Under the pieces are notes generated by a model. It was not told the DNA's origin. It did no database searches and saw only the letters and a program-made list of their open reading frames with translations. DNA of 64,000 bases from NCBI GenBank assembly GCA_958427355.1, contig CAUACA010000004.1:56043-120042 (forward strand), read 5' to 3'. Shown here piece by piece: positions 16,460 to 25,045 of the stretch; position 1 is the first letter of the stretch, and the number at the start of each line of letters is the position of its first letter. This stretch comes from an uncultured Collinsella sp. (GTDB taxonomy: Bacteria > Actinomycetota > Coriobacteriia > Coriobacteriales > Coriobacteriaceae). A program made the translations under genes and the position numbers.

Positions 16460-19400
16460 ATGGCGCAGGGGACGTTTGTGCAGGCGCTTCGCAAAGAGGC
16501 GGCGTTGAGCGGAACCTTTATGAAGGGGCGTTCGCTCATGCTCAACGGCGCCGTTCTGTCGATCGAGGACAGCGGCTCGCGCTTCTCCAAAAACGTGACG
16601 GTTGAGGGCTCGGTGCGCGGCTCGCGCGGCGACCTGTACAAGACGCACGTGGCGCTTGACATGGACGAGCACGAGGTGATCGACTACGACTGCGATTGCC
16701 CCGCTGCCTATCGCTACCCCGGCATGTGCAAGCACGCCATCGCCACGGCGCTGGCGTACCTGGACGCCAGCGGTGCCGAGCCCGTCGAAGGTTTGCGCAC
16801 GCCGGTCCGCACGTTTGCGGCTCAGCCCAAACAGTCCGCGCGTCCCGCGCCTACAACGCCCACGGTCAACCCCAACTTTCCCTTCCCAGCACCTGTCCCC
16901 ACGAGTCCCAGCCTCATGGCGGCGCTCTCCGATCTTTCGAACGCGCGCATGGATGAGCTGGCGAGCATGCGCCGCAAGCTTGCCGGTGCCGTTGGTCCCG
17001 ACGCCCCCAAAGCGGCGTTGGAGCCCTCGTTGGTGCCGTACTACAATCCGCTGTTCGCCGACCGCTTTAGCTGGGCGCTCGAGTTCCGCATTCGCTGCGG
17101 TTCGGTGTCCTACGTGGTCAAGGATATCGACGGCATGGCCGATGCCTACGTGCGCGGCGGCACCTTCTCGTACGGCAAGAAGCTCACGTTTGTCCATACG
17201 CCCGAAGCCTTCGAAGATGTGTCGACAAAGCTGCTCAGCCTTGTCTTGACAACAGTTGCCTATCTCGATGACATCACAAGCTCGCGTTCGGCGTCGTACG
17301 ACTTTGCCCGCAGCGGTTTTGTCGCCGAGCGTCAGTTGCCGCTGTCCGAGCATAGCATCGTATATGTGCTGGACCTGCTGCGCGGCCAGACCATCTCTTT
17401 TGAGCCCGCCTGGTCGCGGGGGACGACGACGCATCGCACCTATGACGTGGCGGTTGAGCTGTCTCCGCAAGGGGAGGACGAGGCGTCCGCTAAGCGCCCA
17501 CCGCTCCTTGCCGCCAAAATCGCGCCGGCGGCTGGTGGCAGCTACGATCTACGCCTGCCGGCCGATGCATGCTGCTTTGCTTCGGGCGACGTTGCCTATC
17601 TGGTCGACACCCGCCGTGCGCGCCGCGCCGATGTAGCGTTTGCCCAGCATGCGGCGCCGTTCCTATCGCGCTTACTGCCCTGTCGCACGCCGATCCATAT
17701 CGCTGTCGACCAGGTGGGGGAGTTCTGTCGTATGGCGCTGCCCATTTTGCGCGACTACACCGACCTTACCGCGCCCGCCGCGCTCGATACCGTGGCGCCC
17801 GAGCCAAGCTTTGCTATGGCGATCGGCGTCGACGATGGGCTTGTGACCTGCAAAATTACGGTTACCTACGGCGACTGGTCGGCAGATCTCTTTAGTCTGG
17901 GCGCTCCGGGCAGTCTCTTCGAAGAGCAACGCCCCGGCGTGCCGCCCCGCGACGAGGTGGCAGAGTTTCGTGTTATGGACACGGCGGCCCTGTACTTCGA
18001 TTTCTACGAGGGCGGTCTGGCGTTTGAGGAGCGCGATGACGAGAGCTTGTTCTGCCTGCTGACCGAGGGCCTGTCCGCCCTGTCCGAGCTGGGTGAGGTC
18101 ATGCTCAGCGACCGCCTGCGCCAGGTCTCGGTCCGCCCTGCGCCCAAACTTTCGGTGCGTGCAACCGTCAAGAGCAATCTGCTCGATGTCGAGCTGGGCG
18201 CGAGCGGGCTTTCGGCCACGGACCTTGCCATCTACCTCGACTCCTACAAGCGTCACCAGACGTTTGCGCGTCTCACGTCCGGCGACATCATTCGCCTGGA
18301 CGAGGGCGCCCGAGCCGCGTTTGGCCTCGCCGATGACCTGGGCGTCGATGCCGTCGACCTGCTCGACGGCGTGTCGCTTCCCGCATCGAGCACCCTGTTC
18401 GTCGATAGCATGCTCGCGCGCACGCCCGCGCTCGAGGCCGATTGCGACGCTGCGTTCCGCCGTACCGTCGAGCGTCTGGACACGCTCGGCAAGATGGACT
18501 TTACGGTGCCGGCATCGCTCAAGGCAACGATGCGCGGCTACCAGGTCGACGGATACCAGTGGCTCGGCTCGCTCGAACACCTGGGCCTTGGCGGCATCTT
18601 GGCCGATGACATGGGCCTGGGCAAAACGCTGCAGATGATCGCACATATCCTGGCGCGTGTGGAAGCGGGGGACATTAAGCCCACGCTTGTGGTGTGCCCT
18701 GCGTCGCTTGTGTACAACTGGACCGCCGAGCTGGAGCGCTTCGCCCCGTCGCTCGATGTGTGCGCCATCGTGGGCGCCAAGGCCCAGCGTCGCGTGCAAA
18801 TCGCCGGCGTGGCCGAGCATAACGTGGTCGTTACGTCGTATGACCTTATGCGGCGCGATATCGACGAGTACGTCGAGCAGAACTTTGCCCGTGTGGTGCT
18901 CGATGAGGCCCAGTACATTAAAAACCCGCTCACCCAGGTGGCACGTGCCACCAAGCGCCTGCCGGCCGGCGTGCGCTTTGCCCTGACGGGCACGCCCATC
19001 GAAAACCGCTTGTCCGAGCTCTGGAGCATCTTCGACTTTTTGATGCCGGGCCTGCTGGGCACGCGTGAATCGTTTGCAAAGCGCTTCGAAAGTCCGGTCG
19101 AGCACGCCGAGGGCGACAGCGCCGCTCGCCTGCAGGCGCTCGTGTCGCCGTTTGTGCTGCGCCGTGTTAAGGAAGACGTGGTGGCCGACCTGCCCGAAAA
19201 GATCGAGGACACTGTCGTGGCTCAGCTCGCCGGTGAGCAGCGCAAGCTTTACCTGGCAAATCAGGACCGCATCGCCCAGCAGGTGCAGCACCGCGAGGCA
19301 TCCGAGTTTAAGAAAGACAAGCTCAAGGTACTCGCCGAGCTCACCAAGCTGCGCCAGATCTGCTGCGACCCGCGTCTACACTACGAGGATTACAAGGCGG

Positions 19401-19924
19401 GGAGCGCCAAACTCGATACGTGCATGGAGCTCGTGCACGGCGCACTCGACGGTGGTCATCGCATCCTGTTGTTCAGCCAGTTTACGGGCATGCTCGATAT
19501 TATCGGTAAGCGCCTGGCCAAGGAGGACATCGCCTTCCTTAAGCTCACGGGCGCTTCGTCTAAGGAGAGCCGCGCCAAGATGGTCGCACAGTTCCAGGCG
19601 GGCGAGATGCCGGTCTTTTTGATCTCGCTCAAGGCGGGCGGCGTGGGCCTTAACCTGACGGCGGCCGACGTGGTCATCCACTACGACCCGTGGTGGAACG
19701 TGGCGGCGCAGGACCAAGCGACCGACCGTGCGCATCGTATTGGCCAGCAACATACCGTGACCGTGTACAAGCTCATCGCCAAGGACACGATTGAGGAACG
19801 CATTATGCAGATGCAGGAGTCCAAGCGCGACCTGGTCAACAGCGTGCTCGGCGGCGACGGCATCTCGTCGGCGCTGTTTACCCGCGAGGATGTTCTGGCG
19901 CTGCTCGGCGGCGACGGTCGCTAG
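16460..19924 (+). CDS. SNF2-family helicase with N-terminal SWIM zinc finger
   Basis: A 1154-residue Swi2/Snf2 ATPase of the bacterial SWIM/HepA type. The SWIM motif CDCPAAYRYPGMCKH (about 78-92) is a CxCx(n)CxH zinc site. A long middle region follows, then the ATPase core with LADDMGLGKT (about 714-723), LDEAQYIKNP (about 814-823), LTGTPIENRLSELWS and the C-lobe DQATDRAHRIGQ (about 1084-1095). Such proteins remodel protein-nucleic-acid complexes or RNA polymerase. The substrate here is unknown. I chose ATG 16460 because GGAGG (16450-16454) would lie inside the gene if GTG 16442 were used. It follows dnaE closely and may be co-transcribed. Confidence 0.9.
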   Translation: MAQGTFVQALRKEAALSGTFMKGRSLMLNGAVLSIEDSGSRFSKNVTVEGSVRGSRGDLYKTHVALDMDEHEVIDYDCDCPAAYRYPGMCKHAIATALAYLDASGAEPVEGLRTPVRTFAAQPKQSARPAPTTPTVNPNFPFPAPVPTSPSLMAALSDLSNARMDELASMRRKLAGAVGPDAPKAALEPSLVPYYNPLFADRFSWALEFRIRCGSVSYVVKDIDGMADAYVRGGTFSYGKKLTFVHTPEAFEDVSTKLLSLVLTTVAYLDDITSSRSASYDFARSGFVAERQLPLSEHSIVYVLDLLRGQTISFEPAWSRGTTTHRTYDVAVELSPQGEDEASAKRPPLLAAKIAPAAGGSYDLRLPADACCFASGDVAYLVDTRRARRADVAFAQHAAPFLSRLLPCRTPIHIAVDQVGEFCRMALPILRDYTDLTAPAALDTVAPEPSFAMAIGVDDGLVTCKITVTYGDWSADLFSLGAPGSLFEEQRPGVPPRDEVAEFRVMDTAALYFDFYEGGLAFEERDDESLFCLLTEGLSALSELGEVMLSDRLRQVSVRPAPKLSVRATVKSNLLDVELGASGLSATDLAIYLDSYKRHQTFARLTSGDIIRLDEGARAAFGLADDLGVDAVDLLDGVSLPASSTLFVDSMLARTPALEADCDAAFRRTVERLDTLGKMDFTVPASLKATMRGYQVDGYQWLGSLEHLGLGGILADDMGLGKTLQMIAHILARVEAGDIKPTLVVCPASLVYNWTAELERFAPSLDVCAIVGAKAQRRVQIAGVAEHNVVVTSYDLMRRDIDEYVEQNFARVVLDEAQYIKNPLTQVARATKRLPAGVRFALTGTPIENRLSELWSIFDFLMPGLLGTRESFAKRFESPVEHAEGDSAARLQALVSPFVLRRVKEDVVADLPEKIEDTVVAQLAGEQRKLYLANQDRIAQQVQHREASEFKKDKLKVLAELTKLRQICCDPRLHYEDYKAGSAKLDTCMELVHGALDGGHRILLFSQFTGMLDIIGKRLAKEDIAFLKLTGASSKESRAKMVAQFQAGEMPVFLISLKAGGVGLNLTAADVVIHYDPWWNVAAQDQATDRAHRIGQQHTVTVYKLIAKDTIEERIMQMQESKRDLVNSVLGGDGISSALFTREDVLALLGGDGR

Positions 19925-20089
19925 CCGCGCGCGGGGTGGGGCTGCTGGGGTGGGCAGGACGGTCGACGCATTTTGGCTCGACCGCTTGCCTAATCCGTTA
20001 TGTGTTCATTTGCAATGCCGTGGATGGTTTGTCTGCCTTTGGGCATAAGAACCATCAAGAACATTGGCACATCAGCAAAGGAGAACATC

Positions 20090-20452
20090 ATGGCGAAATT
20101 CTTTAAGGACCCCGACGGTAAGCTCATTGCCGCCCTTGGCGACGACGTTGCGACCCCTGCCGGTTGCACGGAACTGACTGCAAACACTGAGGACGCGGCG
20201 CACGAGAAGCACGTGCCTGTTGTCGAGACCGAGCGCGACGGTCACGTGATTCGCGCGCGCGTTGGCTCGGTCGAGCACCCCAGCCTGCCCGAGCACTACA
20301 TTGAGTGGATCGCCCTTGAGGCCGAGGGCCGCTTAGAGGTCCATTACCTTGAGCCCGGCATGAAACCCGCGACGTTTTTCGCGGGCGGCTCCAAGACCGG
20401 TACCGTCTATGCCTACTGCAACCTGCACGGGCTGTGGTCCGCGACATTCTAG
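20090..20452 (+). CDS. Class II superoxide reductase (neelaredoxin/desulfoferrodoxin-like)
   Basis: A 120-residue mononuclear-iron enzyme that reduces superoxide to hydrogen peroxide without making oxygen, a typical anaerobe defence. The fold keeps the iron-site pattern, with His in KHVPVVE, His in SVEHPSLPEHYIEW and the C-terminal Cys/His of CNLHGLW. It lacks the N-terminal four-Cys desulforedoxin domain, so it is the short class II form. ATG 20090 has AAAGGAG 6 bases upstream; earlier in-frame starts have none. A strong terminator follows at 20499. Confidence 0.9.
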   Translation: MAKFFKDPDGKLIAALGDDVATPAGCTELTANTEDAAHEKHVPVVETERDGHVIRARVGSVEHPSLPEHYIEWIALEAEGRLEVHYLEPGMKPATFFAGGSKTGTVYAYCNLHGLWSATF

Positions 20453-20498
20453 GAGCGCGCCCCCGCTCGGGGTATCATAGCAAGCATATGCACATGCA

Positions 20499-20531
20499 AG
20501 CGCCGGCTGCATTATGCGGCCGGCGCTTTTA
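20499..20531 (+). terminator. Intrinsic terminator after superoxide reductase
   Basis: A perfect 9-bp stem AGCGCCGGC/GCCGGCGCT (20499-20507 with 20519-20527) followed by TTTT. Confidence 0.85.
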
Positions 20532-20569
20532 CTACGATTTCGATGGTTTACGACGGAAAGGGCTGGGCC

Positions 20570-22555
20570 ATGAAGCTCGCGCTTGCACAGATCGATATGC
20601 GCCTGGGTGATATTGAGGGCATTTGCGGCCGCATCGAGGACCAGGCTCGTCTGGCCCGCGAGCGCGGGGCGCGCGTGCTGTGCGTTCCGGCTCCGCTCTT
20701 TATGGGCGCCATGCCCGGTGGCCTGGTGGGCGCTGCCGACTTTGAGCACGACGTGCTTGCCGGTTTGACTGGTGTCGCCGAGCGTATCCAGGAGCTTGAC
20801 ATGATCTGCATCGTGCCCGCGGCGGTTTCGTTTGAGGGCCAGCCGCTGCTTGACTACATGATGCTCAAGGACGGTCATGTGGTGCCGGCGCGTTCGAGCA
20901 TTGCCCTGCAGCGTGGCGAGAACAACGACACACGTTGGGCGCCGCCGGTGTTCGACGTGGACGGCGTGCGCATCGCCGTGATTTTTGACTTGGACCGCGA
21001 ACTCGAGATGTTACCGACCGGTGTTGACCTCATTGCGTATTTCCAATTCAACGCGTTTGACATGACCGACCGCGAGACTGCCGCCATTGCCGCCGTTCGC
21101 AGCGGCGCCTACCGCAAGATTGCATCCAAGCGCAGCGTGTGGTTTGCCTGCATGGCGCCGGTCGGTGCCTTTGACGAGTCGGTGTATACCGGCGGTTCGT
21201 TTGTGCTCGACGACTGCGGTCGCGTGGTGGCCCAGGCACCGTGTTTTGAGGAGAGCCTGCTGGTTCAGGAGATTCAGCGCGGCGTGATGCTCGATGCCCT
21301 GGAAGATCACGAACTGCCCGAGTTCCGTTCCGAGGAGTGGCTGTGGCAGGCGCTGGTGCTCGCCGTGCGCGACAACGCCCGGGCCCACGGTGCGTCGCGT
21401 GCTGTGGTGGCACTCGAGGGTGACTTGCCATCGTCCCTGCTGGCGGCGCTGGCCGTCGACGCCCTGGGCCCGCGTAATGTGATTGGCCTGGTGCTGGGGC
21501 GCAACCGTATCTTTACGCCGGCGCAGGAAGAGGCCGAGGCTGCCCGCTGTGCCGCCGTCCGCGCCATCGCCGAGCGTCTGCACATTCGCACCGTCGAGCG
21601 CGATGCACCGGATGCGGCGCGTGTGCTCGATTGCGACGTGTCGGCGGGCGATGCCGAGCGTCTGCGCTCGCGCACGTTGGGCCTCATGCTGGAGGACACG
21701 GCGCTCGAGCTGGGTGCGATGGCGCTGAGCCCGCTGTCCAAAACCGAGTACGCGCTGGCGGCGCCGGCGCTTTGCGGCGGCTACCAGGGCGATTACGCGC
21801 CCTTTGGCGATGTGTACCTGTCGACGCTTGAGTTTGTGGCGCGTGTGCGCAACCGCACGTCTGCCGTGGTGCCCCAAGAGCTCGTGACGCTCAACGCGGT
21901 GGAAGATTGTATGGAGCGCGTGCTGGCGCAAGCGCTCTCGACGCTCGACGGTCCGGTCGATATGCTCGACCGCGCGGCACAGCTGCTCGGCGGGCTTGAG
22001 CCGGGTGAGGTCGATGGCGCGCTCGAGGCGCACGTGGACCGCAATCGATCTTTCGACGACATCCCGATGGCCGCTGGCAAGCCTGAGGCTTGCTCGCTGC
22101 TGCTGATGCTCGTTCGACAGGGTGAGGCTGCCCGCCGCATGTTGCCGATGGCGCCGATCGTCTCGGCCCGTTCGTTTGCCGAGCGTGCCTGGCCGTATAT
22201 GCTCGCGTGGTCCGACCTGGGGCTTAACGGCAAGGAGCGTATGACGGTCGATTCGCTGGCGCGCGTCGAGGTGCGCCGTTTTGCTGACGAGGATACGAGC
22301 GAGCGCGTGCGAAACGAGATGATGGGCGTGCTGGGCGAGCTACTGGGTATTTCGCCCGAGCAGATGGAGGAGCTGCGCTCTGAGGATGGCCAGCGTCGTT
22401 TGCATGAGGGTATGAAAAAGTTCGAGGGCGAGGTTCAGGACGCCATCGATAAGATGATGGGCGGTCAGGGCGGTCCGCAGGGTGGGCCCCAGGGTGGTCC
22501 GATGCCGCATCCGCCGGTGGATCCGAGGCAGTTCCCCTTTTTCTCGCAGAACTAA
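20570..22555 (+). CDS. Degenerate glutamine-dependent NAD synthetase-like protein
   Basis: A 661-residue protein with the two-domain plan of glutamine-dependent NAD synthetase: an N-terminal nitrilase-fold amidase (from MKLALAQIDMRLGDIEG) and a C-terminal ATP-pyrophosphatase-like domain (from about 260). Catalytic residues look lost. The amidase Glu region reads VPAPLFMG (Glu to Ala41), the Cys region reads AVIFDLD (Cys to about Ile138), and the P-loop SGGIDSS is replaced by EGDLPSS (283-289). Later synthetase-like blocks such as LSKTEYA and YAPFGDVY persist. A C-terminal extension ends in a GGPQGGPQGG-type tail. It is long, intact and under good translation signals (GGAAAGG before ATG 20570), so it is probably a functional pseudoenzyme rather than decay. 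Its role is unknown. Confidence 0.75.
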   Translation: MKLALAQIDMRLGDIEGICGRIEDQARLARERGARVLCVPAPLFMGAMPGGLVGAADFEHDVLAGLTGVAERIQELDMICIVPAAVSFEGQPLLDYMMLKDGHVVPARSSIALQRGENNDTRWAPPVFDVDGVRIAVIFDLDRELEMLPTGVDLIAYFQFNAFDMTDRETAAIAAVRSGAYRKIASKRSVWFACMAPVGAFDESVYTGGSFVLDDCGRVVAQAPCFEESLLVQEIQRGVMLDALEDHELPEFRSEEWLWQALVLAVRDNARAHGASRAVVALEGDLPSSLLAALAVDALGPRNVIGLVLGRNRIFTPAQEEAEAARCAAVRAIAERLHIRTVERDAPDAARVLDCDVSAGDAERLRSRTLGLMLEDTALELGAMALSPLSKTEYALAAPALCGGYQGDYAPFGDVYLSTLEFVARVRNRTSAVVPQELVTLNAVEDCMERVLAQALSTLDGPVDMLDRAAQLLGGLEPGEVDGALEAHVDRNRSFDDIPMAAGKPEACSLLLMLVRQGEAARRMLPMAPIVSARSFAERAWPYMLAWSDLGLNGKERMTVDSLARVEVRRFADEDTSERVRNEMMGVLGELLGISPEQMEELRSEDGQRRLHEGMKKFEGEVQDAIDKMMGGQGGPQGGPQGGPMPHPPVDPRQFPFFSQN

Positions 22556-22692
22556 CTATGGGATAGGATTCGCTCCCAGCCCCGATACTTCAACTAAGCA
22601 TCTCGGCCCCGTTGTGTTATTCTAGAACAGACGTTCGTGAATGATGCGCGGGGCCTTGCCTTGTGCTGTGCTGGTGACGAGGGGAGGTCGGC

Positions 22693-23214
22693 TTGGTCAT
22701 TTTGGGTATCGACCCCGGTTTGGCCCATACGGGTTGGGGGATTATCGAGGAGCGGCGCGGCGAGGTTCGCTGCCGTGCCTACGGCTGCATCGAGACCAGT
22801 GCCGGAAGTCCGCTCGCGGTGCGCCTGTCGCATATCGCCCGCGACCTCAAGGGTGTCGTGGAGCGTTATCGACCCGATACCGCTGCTATCGAGAGCATTT
22901 ACTTTGGTGCTAACGTTCGCTCGGCAATTCCTACGGCGCATGCCCGCGGGGCTGCACTCGTGGCGCTGTCGGAATGCGCGCTCGAGATTGGCGAATACAC
23001 GCCCATGCAGATCAAGCAGGCTGTGGTGGGCACCGGCGCCGCGGACAAGCGGCAGGTCGCCTACATGGTACGCACGCTAACGCAGCTCGACCACGACCCG
23101 CATCCCGACCATGCCGCCGATGCCCTGGCTTGCGCCATCTGCCACGTAAACCTCAGCCGCACCCGCGCCCTTACCGGTGGCGAGTTCTATCAACAGAGAG
23201 GAACCGGATACTGA
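22693..23214 (+). CDS. ruvC: Holliday junction resolvase RuvC
   Basis: A 173-residue endonuclease that cuts Holliday junctions in complex with RuvAB. Acidic residues are D7 in GIDPGL, E67 in AIESIY and the H140/D143 region in HPDHAADA. The start is TTG 22693, with GGGGAGG 5 bases upstream. Its stop TGA overlaps the ruvA ATG (TGATG), so the two are translationally coupled. The ruvCAB order is the common actinobacterial one. Confidence 0.95.
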   Translation: MVILGIDPGLAHTGWGIIEERRGEVRCRAYGCIETSAGSPLAVRLSHIARDLKGVVERYRPDTAAIESIYFGANVRSAIPTAHARGAALVALSECALEIGEYTPMQIKQAVVGTGAADKRQVAYMVRTLTQLDHDPHPDHAADALACAICHVNLSRTRALTGGEFYQQRGTGY

Positions 23215-23834
23215 TGATTTCCCAGCTCCACGGAACGCTTGTCGAGGCCACGATGAGCTCTGCTGTCGTCGATGTGTCGGGCGTTGGCTTTGAGCTCGGC
23301 ATCTCGGGCAGCACTGCGGCCACGTTGCCGACGCCCGGCGGCGAGGTCCGCCTCTACACGCGTATGCAGGTGCGCGAGGACGCCATGACACTTTTCGGTT
23401 TTTCCTCAAAGGATGAGCGCACGATGTTCGACCGGCTCGTGTCCGTTTCGGGCGTTGGCCCGCGCCTGGCGCTCGCCGTGCTTTCCACCTATACCGTGGG
23501 GCAGCTGTATTCGCTGGTGATGGCCGAGGATGACAAGGGTATGGCCAAGGTACCCGGTGTGGGCAAAAAGACAGCTCAGCGCCTGATCCTGGAACTCAAG
23601 AGCACCTTTGCCAAGGATAAGGGCTTTGTGCCGGTCGACGTGATTCCCGGCCAGGTTGCGATGCCGGTTCCCGCCGCCGCTCCTTCGGCGATCGATGATG
23701 CCCGTGCGGCGCTCCTTTCCATGGGCTTTAGCCCGCAGGAGACCGATGTTGCCCTGAGCGGGTATGATGGGCAGAATATGCGTGTCGAGGATCTGCTCGG
23801 CGCGGCGCTTAAGCGACTCGGAATGGATGCGTGA
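23214..23834 (+). CDS. ruvA: Holliday junction branch-migration protein RuvA
   Basis: A 206-residue junction-binding subunit that recruits RuvB. The N-terminal OB-fold (MISQLHGTLVEA) is followed by two helix-hairpin-helix motifs (VSGVGPRLA and VPGVGKKTA) and a C-terminal RuvB-binding domain with the ALLSMGFSPQE signature. The start overlaps the ruvC stop, and the stop overlaps the ruvB ATG, both as TGATG. Confidence 0.96.
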   Translation: MISQLHGTLVEATMSSAVVDVSGVGFELGISGSTAATLPTPGGEVRLYTRMQVREDAMTLFGFSSKDERTMFDRLVSVSGVGPRLALAVLSTYTVGQLYSLVMAEDDKGMAKVPGVGKKTAQRLILELKSTFAKDKGFVPVDVIPGQVAMPVPAAAPSAIDDARAALLSMGFSPQETDVALSGYDGQNMRVEDLLGAALKRLGMDA

Positions 23835-24901
23835 TGTGGGAAGCCGATGACTCTCAGGACCTGTGGGCGACGCCCGGCAACTCGCCGGCGGCATCCATGG
23901 CGCACGGCGAGCGCATGGTGGGCTCGGAGCTGACGGCCGAGGACCTCGATGTCGACCGCACTTTGCGCCCCCAGCGCCTGGACGATTACTGTGGTCAGGA
24001 GCACATCAAGCAGAGCCTGCGCGTGTTGATCGAAGCGGCGCAGAGCCGTGGCGAGACGCTCGACCACGTGATCTTCTCGGGTCCTCCGGGCCTGGGCAAG
24101 ACCACGCTGGCCACCGTTATCGCCAACGAGCTGGGCGCTCAGATCAAGACCACGAGTGGTCCTGCCATCGCGCGCACGGGCGACCTGGCGGCCATCCTTA
24201 CTAACTTGCAGCCGGGTGATGTGCTGTTTATCGACGAGATCCACCGCCTCAACCGTTCGGTCGAGGAGGTCCTGTACCCCGCGATGGAGGACTTTGCCCT
24301 CGATATCGTGATTGGCAAGGGTCCGGCGGCGCGCTCGATTCGCCTGGATATTCCCAAGTTTACGCTGGTAGCGGCAACGACCCGCTCAGGCATGTTGACC
24401 GGCCCGTTGCGCGACCGCTTTGGCATTTCGTATCGCCTGGATTACTACACGGTCGAGGAGCTCGCGCAGATTGTGACGCGCTCGGCGACTATCCTGGGCG
24501 TGACGATCGACCATCCCAGTGCACTCGAGATCGGCTCGCGTTCGCGCGGCACGCCACGTCTTGCCAACCGCCTTCTCAAGCGCGTGCGCGATTACGCACA
24601 GGTGCGTGGCAGCGGCCCTATCGAGCTCGATATCTGCCGCCAGGCGCTCGAGTTCTTCGAGATCGACGAGCTCGGTCTGGACTGGATGGATATTCGTATC
24701 TTGGAGACGCTTGCCAAGACGTTCTCCGGCCGTGCTGTAGGCCTGACGACCCTTGCCAGTGCGGTGGGCGAGGACCCGGGCACGCTCGAGGATGTCTATG
24801 AGCCCTATTTGCTGCAGTGCGGGTTGATGATTCGTACGCCGCAGGGCCGTCAGGCAACCCTTCGCACCTTTGAGCACCTGGGGATTGAACCTACCGTTTA
24901 G
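23834..24901 (+). CDS. ruvB: Holliday junction helicase RuvB
   Basis: A 355-residue AAA+ motor that drives branch migration. Walker A GPPGLGKTT is at 83-91, Walker B LFIDEIHRL at about 133-141, the sensor TTRSGML at about 178, and the arginine-finger region PLRDRFG follows. The C-terminal winged helix (RTPQGRQAT) binds DNA. ATG 23834 overlaps the ruvA stop; a GTG 3 bases earlier is also possible. Confidence 0.97.
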   Translation: MWEADDSQDLWATPGNSPAASMAHGERMVGSELTAEDLDVDRTLRPQRLDDYCGQEHIKQSLRVLIEAAQSRGETLDHVIFSGPPGLGKTTLATVIANELGAQIKTTSGPAIARTGDLAAILTNLQPGDVLFIDEIHRLNRSVEEVLYPAMEDFALDIVIGKGPAARSIRLDIPKFTLVAATTRSGMLTGPLRDRFGISYRLDYYTVEELAQIVTRSATILGVTIDHPSALEIGSRSRGTPRLANRLLKRVRDYAQVRGSGPIELDICRQALEFFEIDELGLDWMDIRILETLAKTFSGRAVGLTTLASAVGEDPGTLEDVYEPYLLQCGLMIRTPQGRQATLRTFEHLGIEPTV

Positions 24902-25045
24902 GGCGCTTTGTTTTGGCGGGCTGTTGGACTATCGCTGGGCATCGGGTAAACATATCGCCGTTCATCGGTTATGGGCGTTTTACTATTGCGCGCCCGTGCT
25001 ATGCTGAATTGGTCTTTTTCTCATTCGGTAACGAAAGGACCGCCC

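Noticed and set aside
12592..16662. A minus-strand open frame of over 1300 codons opposite dnaE
   Set aside because: Same reason: opposite a certain gene, no domain, composition typical of antisense GC-rich frames.
24902..25045. Possible THF riboswitch before fhs
   Set aside because: No THF-riboswitch core could be matched in the 140 bases upstream.
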